From the NCBI RefSeq assembly GCF_963422355.1, contig NC_085105.1, forward strand, positions 2,487,552 through 2,551,551: 64,000 nucleotides of DNA, in the 5' to 3' direction. The notes below the pieces were generated by a model. That model ran no database searches. It worked only from the letters and a program-made list of their open reading frames with translations, and had not been told where the DNA came from. The DNA is from Corticium candelabrum (lineage: Eukaryota; Porifera; Homoscleromorpha; Homosclerophorida; Plakinidae). The first letter of the stretch is position 1. Every line of letters begins with the position of its first letter. The position numbers and the translations under genes were made by a program. Below are positions 48,332 through 60,400 of the stretch, one piece after another.

Positions 48332-50259
48332 TTACAACGCATTGCTATCATCGTACAATACAGAAGGACTGCACATCCTTCTTCGGTGTTGACTCCTAAA
48401 AGTACTGCATATCTTCTCTATGTTAAGTAGAATGTCAAATCCATGAAGCGCCAGAACACCTAAGTTGCCAAGTCTATCGCAAGACATAGTGGTACGAAGC
48501 CAGGTATGCACTTGCCTGAGGCAAGAAAATGACCTCTCTGCTTCAGCACTACCAACTGGAAGAACAGCTAGAATGCAGAGCAGTTCTCGAACATTTGGAA
48601 AGAATAGCGGATCAGCATCCTCGCTCAAAAGTTGTGTTATGGATTTGGTCTCCGTAATCCCATGACAGTGCTGCCTCCAACTGATACGTTCACTCTCAAA
48701 GTTATCCTCTGCTGGCATCAGATGTCCCCATTTAGATGTCAAAATTCCTACCGTTTCTTCTAAACTTTCATTCTTGGTAATGACTTCTGGTACTAAAACA
48801 CAGAGTTCAAAGTGTGCTCTTTTATCGCTTGCAAATCTAGACTCAAGTTCAGAAAGGATGGAGTCCAAAAACGGAATTGTCAGTGTTACTCTCCAGTAAT
48901 CACAAGACAACAACACAGTAGGATTTGCTCTTGTTTGCCTTCCCTTTATGATGCGTGGCATTGCTTCATTGCTTCCAATATCAGCGGCTAGCTTCTTGGC
49001 TTTAGCGTATATTCGGTTATGCTCTACATCCACATCGTTTCGAATCCTTTTGTAAAATTGTACAACTTCGTCAACTTTCTTGAAGCCAAAGTACAACTCC
49101 TGCAACCTTGCTTGCAGACACTCTGCAATTGGACGTATGGGTTCAAGAAGCTGCTTCACAAGCATGAAAACTACAATGTGCTCAAATCCAACAAATGTGT
49201 ACCTCAAGCCATTTGCAGCAGTTCGTGTTTCTGAATCCCATTTCCAGTTGCTTCCATCAGAATAAAGTTTGTCACAATTGCTTGGGTAACATATCTCATC
49301 CCAGGTTTCAATAAGATAGGTGTAAAGTTCCAGAATTGTGTCAAAAGTTGTATGCCTCTCAACCCATCTCGTCTTGCACAAACCATTGATTTTTGTCTTC
49401 TTGGTAGCTGGGCACTGACAGCTAATAACGTGTTCCAGAAATCTCTGTCGTTTGGGAGAGTTATGGAAAAATAGGTATGCTTGCTGGCAACTGTCAAACA
49501 TGTTCCTAATTGCCGTTATTTGTGACGACTTGCATATTACTAGATTCAGACTGTGCAAGCAGCAGCCTTGATAATCTGCATCAGGTGCCACACGTTTGAT
49601 ATGCACTTGTACACCAACACTGGATGAGCTCATTGAACTGGTTGTATCATACGCTTGTCCTCGACAATTCCTGATGTCAATCTTATGCTTTTCAAGAACA
49701 CATAGGATACCTTGTGCAATAGATTCCCAGTTATCCTTTGAAGAAAGGCGAAATCCAGCAAGACTTCATGTTTCTTTGGCTTCAGCTCAGAGTTACCTTT
49801 TTGAACTTCTAAGAACCGTAAACAAACTGACAATATCTCTTGCCCATGAGATGTAACCTCGTCTGCCACAACTGATAAGTGTGCACATTCCCTCAAGCAT
49901 TCTCTGTAGAAATCTCGAATCTGGTCAGCAGCAATCTCTAATATTTCGTTCTGAATGTTTTTACTGATGTACTTTCCATTTGCAGGTCCAGTCCTGAGAT
50001 GCTGATCCAAGCAAGAATTGGTGCCAGCAAGCAGCCTTGCCAATGCAATAAAATTTCCCTTGTTTCGTGTTGTAGGACTGTCAAAGTTGATTTTATCTTG
50101 CTTATGACCTTGCAAGGCGATCCTCTGCTTTCCACACATAATAACAGCTTCAACGATGGTAAGCAGAACTTCTAAGTTGAATTTGTAGTTTCTGGCATTA
50201 ATACCTGTCATTCTGTTGTCAATTAGTTGTGGTCGGATATTGACTACAGACATATCCAA
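48332..50259 (-). pseudogene. hAT transposase (P52rIPK/THAP0-like), frameshifted
   Basis: Two minus-strand frames join head to tail. The upstream one (50259-49630) has NRMTGINARNYKFNLEVLLT, RIALQGHKQD and LSVVADEVTS, the DUF4371-like catalytic region. The downstream one (49633-48332) has CCLHSLNLVI, GLCKTRWVERHTTF and the C-terminal dimerisation motif SAEAERSFSCLRQVHTWLRTTM. Between them, frameshifts near 49650-49760 break the conserved stretch before SSMSSSSVGVQ. No N-terminal THAP/zinc region is found. Candidate ends share only GGGTGGCTAG in inverse orientation (near 48206 and 50397), so the borders are unsure. It is an inactive copy of a hAT family distinct from the one at 13377. Confidence 0.8.
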
Positions 50260-50283
50260 TTCTGTTGTCTGTAGTCAATATCC
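50230..50283. repeat. Short perfect hairpin at the hAT 5' side
   Basis: GGATATTGACTACAGAC and its exact complement are separated by about 19 bases. Confidence 0.9.
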
Positions 50284-50289
50284 CGGATA

Positions 50290-50770
50290 TGGGCTACAGT
50301 CGCTGGTGGACTTGAGTTAGACTGTCTTCACTCAATTCGCTAGTAGCTATCTAGTACAATTTTGTCACACTCCAATATGTCTCACTTACGACCACTAGCT
50401 AGCCACCCCCTTCTAAAAAATCCTGGATCAGCGTCTGGAGAGACTAATCTAATTTTTGGCTATGCAGATTCACAGCCTACCGCGTATTTTTCAAAAAAGC
50501 AACGAGCACCTGAGTAACAAAATGGAATGACTGGGCTGCAGGACTTCCAGACTGAGTTTGCAAATTTGGTTCTCTCCTACAGTTCACGATAGCCATGTGG
50601 TTTCAAATATGATCAGTTGACTTTTGGCCATGTCATCGAAAAACTGCAAGAGGGATACTGATGTCATTTTCCTGCTGTGAAAAAAAATTAGCAAGTAGCA
50701 GATAGATTAGTAGCGCGCGCTAAAACATAATTTATTCTTACACCAGGCTACGTGTTGGCGACTCCGGACT
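50290..50770. other. Upstream region of the LRP-like gene
   Basis: No coding motif. A promoter must lie here or nearby, but I see no TATA box or other site that I could defend. Confidence 0.4.
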
Positions 50771-50773
50771 GTC

Positions 50774-53700
50774 ATGCAGTTGGGGATATGTTACTTCTCG
50801 TTACTGTTTTATATTGCTCTACTAGACGTGTTGGAGTGTTTAAACTCTACAGGTTGGTTTACTTTCACGTAGCACTAGAGTCTGACAGACAGTGACGGTG
50901 CTAGGCAGTGCCATTTCCGTGTTAGGGTTACATCCTGTCAAATCCCTACACTAGCTGTCGTGTGAGACACGCTAGAGGTGATACGGCAATCACGGTCTGC
51001 CATCCCAACCGTGGGTAGAGATCTGCATGATCCTCTCATGCTTAATTAACTAAAGAGTTGGACTACCTAGAGCGTGACTAATCTGATCGGTTTGTAGCGA
51101 CATACAAAAGACACTACGGTCATAGACTTCGCACTTTTTCATACTTTCGATTACATTTCAATGATTGAGCTCTCTAAAGTATTTATTTCCAAAAATAATA
51201 ATAATAATAATAATAATAATAGACAATGAAACTAAACTTACTAATGTACACAAACTGGTATCTAATAGCAATCTGCAACTGCTGTAGAGAATTAACTGTT
51301 TGAGGTAAATTTTGCTTGAATTTTTCAAGTATTTACGATTCTTTGTAAAATGTTTTCGCATTTAGAAATTTAGTAGTGAGGATTTTTCTCAGAAAATATA
51401 ATTTTAAAATATTTCATGGTCTTCAATTTGCTCTATGACGGTTTCTTAATTTTTTCTCAACTTGTACAGCAAACTGCTAATCTTGAAAGCCACCGCGCCC
51501 TGCCTCGTAACTCCAGACCCGATTGCACTTGGAAACCCGAGGCCACGTGTATCCGGGTAATGTAGCCGTGTGTCCCGATTATCTGGTCAGTCAACGAAGG
51601 AAAGAAGCAAAGAGCCCGTAATACCTTGACAAAAGTAGTCGGGGAACGACGGAACGACTATAGTTATGTGAGACAGAATTGGCATCTCTCTGCTAATTGA
51701 AATAAACTCGCTGTGCTGAGTCTCTGGATCTCTGGGCTTTGAGCAAGGTACAAGGCTACGCTGTTCAGGGCCTAATACACTTGCAAACTTATTCTCTAAT
51801 TGATTGCGACGCTGTTTTGTGTTTTGATAATTTTCATGATTTTTTCTGTTGTTTTTTTTTCAGTTCCGGCGCGGTTTCTTCTGTTCAGTGACACGCGCGC
51901 ACTACGATTTCTGTCAATTGAAGAGTCACCCAAAGAACTCCTCTCTCCTCTCGTCAATATCTCCAGCGCCAGAGCCGTCGATTTCAACGCCAACACGCAG
52001 CAAGTCTACTGGACGGACGTCATACGTGATACGATTTCAGTAGAAAGCATCCGGGATAGCGAGCGGCATGTTTTAGTGAGGGGGTTGGCATCTCCTAACG
52101 GTTTAGCTGTTGATTGGGTGAGCAACCTTCTTTACTTCACCGATGAAGCGAAAGGAGTGGGTGTTGTTGGAGTGGCGAGCATAGATGGCCGTTACATCGC
52201 GATGCTTGTCGACGACAACTTGGAGCTTCCGCGAGCAATAGCAGTGGATCCACAGGCGGGGTTGGAATGGAAGTTATCTCGTTTGTGGAGAGAAAAAATT
52301 AGCGGTTTGTTATAGGTATGTATACTGGGCAGATTGGGGTGTGTCTGCAAAGATTGAGAGGTCGTATATGAATGGGAGAGGAAGAATGACTTTGATTTCA
52401 AAGGGTCTGTCGACTCCGAATGCTCTACTATTGGATCTGATACATAGAAAGATGTACTGGGCAGACTCGACTTTAGACAACGTATTCCACTTGATTTGTC
52501 ATGTTTGTCGTGGCGATTTCGATTGGTTGTTCTGTTGGTAGATTCAAATGAGTAATCTTGATGGGTCTTCACACTCTGTTTTGTCTACGTTTTCGGGACG
52601 GGCACCTTTTGCTATGGCTATGGATCACAAGCATAACTCCACGTCTTTGTACTGGACTGACAGACTAACACAAGCCATCTACCATACGGTTGTTGATGGT
52701 AATGATTCTGCTACTACAACGTACTATACTACCTCCTTGGTGCCTTATGGAATGGCATTATATGAGGCGGATAGAACCGGTGGTTAGTAGTGAATTGTGG
52801 ATTATGTTGTGGAGGGAATTGTTCACGTCCGATGTTTGTTTGTGTGTTTGTGCAGGGACGAACTGGTGTAGCTCTTCCAATCACAGCTGTGCGCAATTGT
52901 GTCTTTCCATGCCGTCATCTGGTACGTGTACGTGCGCTTATGGCACACTGGAGTCAGATGGAAAGTCGTGTGGAGGTATGCATGCATGCACACTTGGTTG
53001 TCTAAATTTGAGAAAAGCCTATAGGGCAAGTATGATTTTAGACCATCCATTTGCTGCTACAGTACTTCACGCTTGGTGTAACTGTCCCATCCGTTTTCTT
53101 GCTTGTCTGTTTTCTCTGCTGCTTGTTGGATTGTTTGTCCGTTTATCTGTCTGTCTATTGGCTGTCCAATCACCATTTGGCGCTCTTGTTTGTTTGGCTG
53201 TTGCTTGTTTTGCCGCTCACCCACTTGTCCATTTGCCCGCCCCATCCCTTGTTCACCCGCTTGTCTGCCCGCTTGTCTGCCTGCTTGTCCATCTGCTTGT
53301 TTGTTCACTCGCTTCTTCGTCCGTCTGTCCATCTGCTTGTCCGTCCGCTTGCTTGTCTGTCCACCCGTTTGACTTCCCTTTTGCTTGTCCGTCTGCTTGC
53401 CCGTTGTCTACCTGCTTGCTTGCCTGTCTTTCTATCTGCTCGCTTGTCCGTTTCTCTACCTGCTTACTTGCCCGTCCCCTTGTCTGTTTGCTTGCTCGTC
53501 CATCCATCTGATCACCCGCCCACTTGCATGTGATTACATACTCACATGGTACTCACTACTTCTCACTGCTTGTGACTATCTTAATTAAAATTTATTGCTT
53601 AGTTCCAGACAAGTACTTTCTAGTCGCCACAAACAATGCAATTCGCGGCCTAATCATCAACGAAACTGGACATGACCTGAAAGATGCCATCGAACCAGTC

Positions 53701-54294
53701 TGGTTGGACGACGGCAGTCAAGCCTCGGCCATCGATTACGACGTCAAAACCAACAAGATCTTCTTCAGTGACATTCGCAAAGGGCAGATTGTGGAGATAA
53801 CGAGCAACGGTACTCAACGAGTTGTTGGGAACGGATTGGGTGAAGTCTATGGTCTCGCGTTTGATTGGACGAGTGATCTCATCTATTACACGGATTCCAG
53901 TAGCAACATTATTGGTGTCCTGCACACGAGTGGGGATGTCAAACTGGCTGTTGTTGAGAGTGGATTGGATCGCCCGAGAGACATAGTGCTGGATCCAGCA
54001 AACGCGTAAGTATTTTATTGTATAGATATTATGAATTAATTAAGAAGTAACGCATTGAATAATAATTAATTAACAGGGTTGTTGTTTCTATGGCAACAGG
54101 GCACCTGACTTCCAAATGTGGTACGTACTGATGCATGGATAGCTAGGGTGTGGACACCGCAGGCAGTCCTTAAATTTATTATTAGTATTTTCAAGTGTTT
54201 GGACATTTGTCAGAACAATTTGGATGTTGTCTGGACATTCAAGGTGACTGTAGTGCATGCTTTTTCATACTGACATTTCACACACACACACACA

Positions 54295-54356
<62 letters not shown>

Positions 54357-55737
54357 GGCAAATGGATAGGGTCTGTGCCCCTTTCGATTATTCCAATTTT
54401 TGCATTTCAATGCTGTTAAAAATTGCAAATGTCTCAAATGTTGAATGTACATTGAATTTTTTACAAACCTTAAAGCAAAAATTTGCAATTCTGGTTGAGC
54501 AGTGATTCTATTGTTTGATAAGGACGTTGTTCAACTGTTGGAAATGTATCTTATTGTCAATTGTTAGATTGTAATGTTTACACAAATTGAAAATTGCAAC
54601 AGTGGCAGTGGTACCATTGATCATTCTAATTTTGTAACCTAATATGTTGCTTAACATCCCGGCCAACATATAAAGTGAGAAAATTTGCCGTCGTCCCTCC
54701 CCCCAATAAGTACCAGCTGTAGGTGCTAATTGTATTAATAAAGTTTGATGAGCAATCGCTGATAATTGCCCATGTCGTTTCCATGGTAGTCTATCTATCA
54801 AGAACACCAACCGTTATTGTCAGGTACGTCTAGCCTTCTAACTACATATATAGGCAACTGTTTGTTTCATAAATACGTTACTTTCTTTGCCTTACCATAA
54901 AGCTGTATGGTCATGAATGGTGTGTCTGAAGACATCCTAAGACAACTTTATTAATACAATTAGCACGTACAGCCGATACTTATAGTACATCTGTAGTGTG
55001 AAACGGTTCAGGCAACCGCAGCGGCGGCAAGTTTTCTTACTTTATATGTTGGCCGGGATGTTGAGCAAAGATGTTAGGTTACAAAATTAGAATGATCAAA
55101 TGGTACTACTGCCACTGTTGCAATTTTCAATTTGTGTAAACATTAAAATCTAACAATTGACAATAAGATACATTTCCAACAGTTGAACAACGTCCTTATC
55201 AAACAATAGAATCACTGCTCAACCAAAATTGCAAGTTTTTGCTTTATGGTTTGTAAAAAACTCAAATGTACATTAAAATATTTGAGATATTTGCAATTTT
55301 TAACAGCTTTGAAATGCAAAATTGGAATTATCAAAAGGGGTACAGACCAATAATGAGCAGCTGTTTGTTACGGTTACGCCCCCAGCCAGTTGGCTGGGTT
55401 CCTGTGCACTACGCAGGAGCTATGGGCCGTGCTGAGCAATCTCCTGGAGCCTGGCCAGGTACTTGCAGGAGCACCAACTGTGATGCCAGCTGTGGTGTGG
55501 GCACTCGAAGTCCCACCTGGACCTCAGTGGCTGATGGACTTTGTCGCAGTCGGGCCTTTTTGCCACCCCAGTCAATGACCAGGTACTCATTTATATTTCT
55601 GAGTCAAGAGAGGCAATTGTGTGTAAGTTTCTTGCCCAAGGAAATTATGCCAGAGCTTGCCATCACTGTGACTTGAACCTGCAACCCTGCAAGTTCCTGG
55701 ATGTGAACACCCATAGAAGACTCTCTAACCAACTAAG

Positions 55738-55804
<67 letters not shown>

Positions 55805-57367
55805 ACAGAAATAGCACTACAGTATGTCTTCGTCTAATTCTGGGATATCTAACCACTCCTGCCACTTTTCAAACCTACAGTAGCTAATTTTACTTTGATC
55901 TGCACGTGATTCATCTTCAGATGAGTGAGTGTCACTCTTCATAACTGATTACACACCAACATCTGGAACATCTATTATCCTCACTACTCGCAAAATTCTT
56001 GTTGCCGTTGGTATGTAGCCCAGGCTTAATTACCAAGTAATAAATTAAGACCAATTAACTTAAACAACATCTGCTACTGAGAGCACTTACATTGCAGACC
56101 TAAACTAAGACAAACGGTTTTTTAGTTTGAAATGTCTTCCCATAGGGTGTGGGCTATCTGTACCCAATGACACTTGTAGTCACCTGAACACCTACTGCTA
56201 GAGGTGTTGTCCAGACAAAGTGTCCGGTCAAATTGCCATGTGTTTGGCAGTAAGGCCAGTTTGTTTGGATAATGTGCGATTGTCGGACATTAATCTAAGC
56301 TAACCCTAACCCTGAACTAAAAAAATTATTTTAATTAATTATATATATGCATGTCACACATCAACAAACAAGAAACTAACATTAGCACTATAGTGTTAGT
56401 ACAATGTCATGTTATCAGTCATCCTTATATATTAGCAAGTCACTTGACAGCTGGAATAGTTGAGGGGGCACGTGCTCCCAGTAACTACCCTTTTCCCGGT
56501 TACTACGCATATTGCAAAAGTGGCACCGACCCACGTATAGCTAGGGTGTGGACACCACAGGTGATTAAGCTATGATCATACCTTCTTGGAAGCCACTCGT
56601 CTTGAATGACTTTTTGTGAGATGTGAAGGCCTGGAAGTTTAGGCCGACTTTATGAAATGATTTGCTTCATGTTGCTCTCATTCTGTGTATGACGTCATAC
56701 TAATGTAGTAACATATTAATATTAATGAGTGGCATCGTTAGCTCCAAGGTTGGTGCCACAGTTTGGGTACAGTACTATGGTTGCATTCCTGATTAATTAA
56801 TTTAGAAATGTTAGTTAGTTGAGGGTGACCTCGTGCACCCAGATTGCTGATTTTGATTGCTATGTCGTAATGTGTATAGTATGATGTACTGGACGGACTG
56901 GGGATCGAATCCAAAGATCGAACGAGCCTACATGAGCGGCAGAGGAAGGCAGACTCTAGTCAGTAGACGTCTCTTGTGGCCCAACGGCATCTTTCTCGAT
57001 TTGTCATCGAGAAGGCTTTATTGGATAGACGCCTTTCTCAACAGGGTATGTTCCTTGTTGTCACACATACAGATGTCAAGTAATTATTGATTAATCCATG
57101 CTGTTTGTGTAGGTTGAGTCGTGCAACTTTGATGGTACCAGGCGAACTCTTTTGTTGCGAGGATCTTTGATCCATCCGTTTAGTCTGACATTCTATAATG
57201 AGAATGTGTATTTTACTGACTGGATTGCGGAAGGAATTTTTCGGACAACGCTAACACATGTTGGTTTGATATATCCGCAGAAACCGAGGATGCCGCGGTT
57301 TAGCCGTCCTAACGGACTCATTTTGTATGACAAGGATAGAGTGAAAGGTTAGCTTGTTGGGACTGCT

Positions 57368-57444
<77 letters not shown>

Positions 57445-60400
57445 TGTGCATGTACAGTACTCTGCATCTATCTGTTTCTTGTCTGTCAATTTAGTTCTGT
57501 AGCCTTTTAGTCTATGGGCCAGCCTAGGAAAAGTGCTGTAAAAGCAGAGTTACATTTCCTCCCTTGGCCAACAAAGGTTTATCACCTTAGATCAAATGAA
57601 AATAAGCATAGAAATAGAATTCCGAATGTTTCAACATGAAAAAAAGGTCACAAGTTGTCCAATTTGACGACAGAAAGTGGCCGGTTGCTACGCATGCGTA
57701 GTAACTTCGTGACGACACAACATTCGGGGTTTTCCTAACGTGGAAGAGCTGCTGAAGGCAATGGAGAGTGTTTACGAAGACTTTGAAGATCGAGACTTAG
57801 CTAGTTTAGATGCAGAATACCAGCAGTACACTGTAGATGGTTTTACCTTGCCTATGAAGCGCCCTGCGCTAGATTTCAGTGTATGTCTGTGCAACCTGCC
57901 AGTTAATCATGTCCACAAGACCAAGAGTTGATCGAGTTTTCCCTTGTATCTTGGAGGACATTTCTTCACGCAGCAAGTTTTCGCGGTGATTCCAGAATGG
58001 CTGGTTTGAATGCGAGCGAGCCACGTGGCGTGTTCCACCGTCGATGTTACCAAACCTAGACTTCGAAATTTCATCTGGCTAGAGTTTCTGAGCAAAGAAT
58101 AGGTCAGTCTGATTTAAGTTCTATGAACCCTGCGTTTTGTAGTAATGTTTACAAGCTTGAACGTAGCAGCACCGTGACGGCAGCAGATCTGTCTAGTGAC
58201 CAGACCTCTGCAGCTCCGCCCACAGCTCCGCCCAGAAGCAGTAGAAGTACTGCAGCGGCAGCAGCAAGAGGGTTTACAGGGAAATGTCTCTTCTGTAAGG
58301 CTGTTGACAAAAAGGTTAGAGACAATACTGGCAAACGCAGAAAGGTAGAAAAGTTAAGTAGATGCATGACTAGGAAGCTGCTGAAGCAATACATAGATCT
58401 GCGGAAATTTACAACGACGAGGACATGCTGCTTCTAACTCGTGTCTGTACTAAAGACTTTGTTGCTTTGGAAATTCAGTACCACCGATCCTGCTACTCAG
58501 AATACACCCATAAGAAGAAACTGACTGCAGCACAGAAAGTTGCATCAGGTGTAGCAGAACAAGGTGACAAGGGCACCATTTATGCATTAGCTTTCACTAG
58601 TCTTGCTGAGGTTGTTGAAGAGCGAATCATCCATCAACATGAAGTAATAAGTCTGTCGGGTGTGAGGTTGATGTATGAGCGTACTTTGATGGATTTGGAT
58701 TCAGATATCCAACCTGGTCAGTACCGTAGTGAAAGGTTAAAGCGTTGTCTCGAGAACCATTTTGGTGACCGGTTAGAGTTTGGGAAGTCTAGCCATCGCA
58801 AAATCAAGTCTGGTGGCTTTCTTGTGTATGCTTCTGACATCTCCCGTGCTCGCCTTAAAGAGTTTTACGACACGCGTCTTTCTCAAACAGAGGATGAAGA
58901 TGATTCTTCAGCTGCAGATATTGATATAGATTGGACTGCGCCAAGAGATTCGCAAACAGATGTTGCGGATGCATTCCACACAGCCGCCTGTCTGGGGAAC
59001 GTCATGTTAGATATCCCCTCTAGTCCATGGCCACCTGGACCAAAAGATCTTGAAAATTCGGACGTCGTTTGATCGGTTCCTGCCGCCTTGTTCAACTTTC
59101 TTGCTTGGCTTGTCGTAGGTAAGCACTGACTCCGTAGGTTGATGCTTTCATCTAAGGTCCATTGTTGACATTTTTCTAGGTCCTGAAGAGAGTGAAAATG
59201 AATTATCACCTGCTTTCTCTTCTCATCTCACTGTTACTTCACCTTACCATAGACGCCATATATTGTTCATAGCTCAAGATATAATTTTTTGCTCTACGAA
59301 TGGAAGAGTTAAGCCACCGAAACACCTGTCTTTGCCAGTCACTGTTCATCATTTGACTGGCAGCACTCAGCTTGGTACAACTACTAAATCATCTTGGCCA
59401 TGCTATTAGCGTATCTCAGCTTCAGCGGCTGGAAACAGCTATTGCACAAAATCAGTTGTCAAGAAACTCCCAACTCCCTTCAAATATCATCCCAAATGTC
59501 CCAGCCATGTTATGTTGGGACAACAATGACATCATGGAAGAGACACATACCGGAGCTGGAACCACCCATTGCACTAATGGAATAGTTATACAACGATCTT
59601 CTTGCAATTGCGACGTAGCCGTATCGTTGCCAAAAGGGCCATCAAAGCCTACTAGGGAGCGTACACTGCACCCTTCGCCTGTGGAGCTTGATCACTACAA
59701 TGCGGGTTGAAGAAAAGGTGGTACTTCGACTGAGATAGACATCGCGGCACTGGATAGTGCTCAGTGTTTGTCGACTCACATTGCAGAATCGATGCGCCGC
59801 GACATGACTTGGATTCATTGCCGATTAGCAACAGAGGAAGAGATTGAGACCACGTTTGGTACATCTCAAGAAAGCCAACTGGTGCCTTCATGGACAGATT
59901 TCAATATTGCTGTATCTAGAGATGTCCCTTGTCGTTCAGTAGTAGGATATTGTCCTGTAGTAAACGAAGCCCCTACTAAGCTGGACACTGTCTACACAGT
60001 AATTTGCAAGTCACTGGCAATGGCAGATGAGCTTGATCAAAATGACGTGATCATGATGCTGAAGAGACCAGTACCCGGCCATCATGATGACTAACTAGAC
60101 GAGCGGATCTAGCTAATTATCGGAGGTCTTTCAAGATTACCTAATTTCCTATTTGCGAGTTCGTTTAAATTTTGCTTGTTTCTGTTTCTCTTCGTTTTGC
60201 CTCTGCTTTGTTGGGTATCTGCTGTCATGAGTAGTGTTGCACATGCGCATATTATGATAGAGCGGTTCTCCTTGTTTGTTTATTTAGCTGTCTGCCTGTC
60301 CATCTGTTCGTATGCTCTACACGGTACTGCTGTTGTTACGCTGTTTTTGGTGTTGTTATTATGATCAGTAGAAGAAAGGCAAAAATCTGAAATGCTTGGT

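Noticed and set aside
51800-51863. ATG at 51800 as the LRP start with a hydrophobic leader
   Set aside because: The stretch is a polypyrimidine intron end with a clear acceptor (ttttttcag). An upstream exon at 50774 gives a good signal peptide and matching phase.
53052-53533. Leu/Cys-rich membrane-like frames
   Set aside because: They arise from the pyrimidine-rich degenerate repeat in intron 5 and overlap in several frames.
55669-55740. Functional tRNA gene
   Set aside because: A and B boxes are present, but no acceptor stem, anticodon arm or T-arm pairing could be supported; SINE is the better call.
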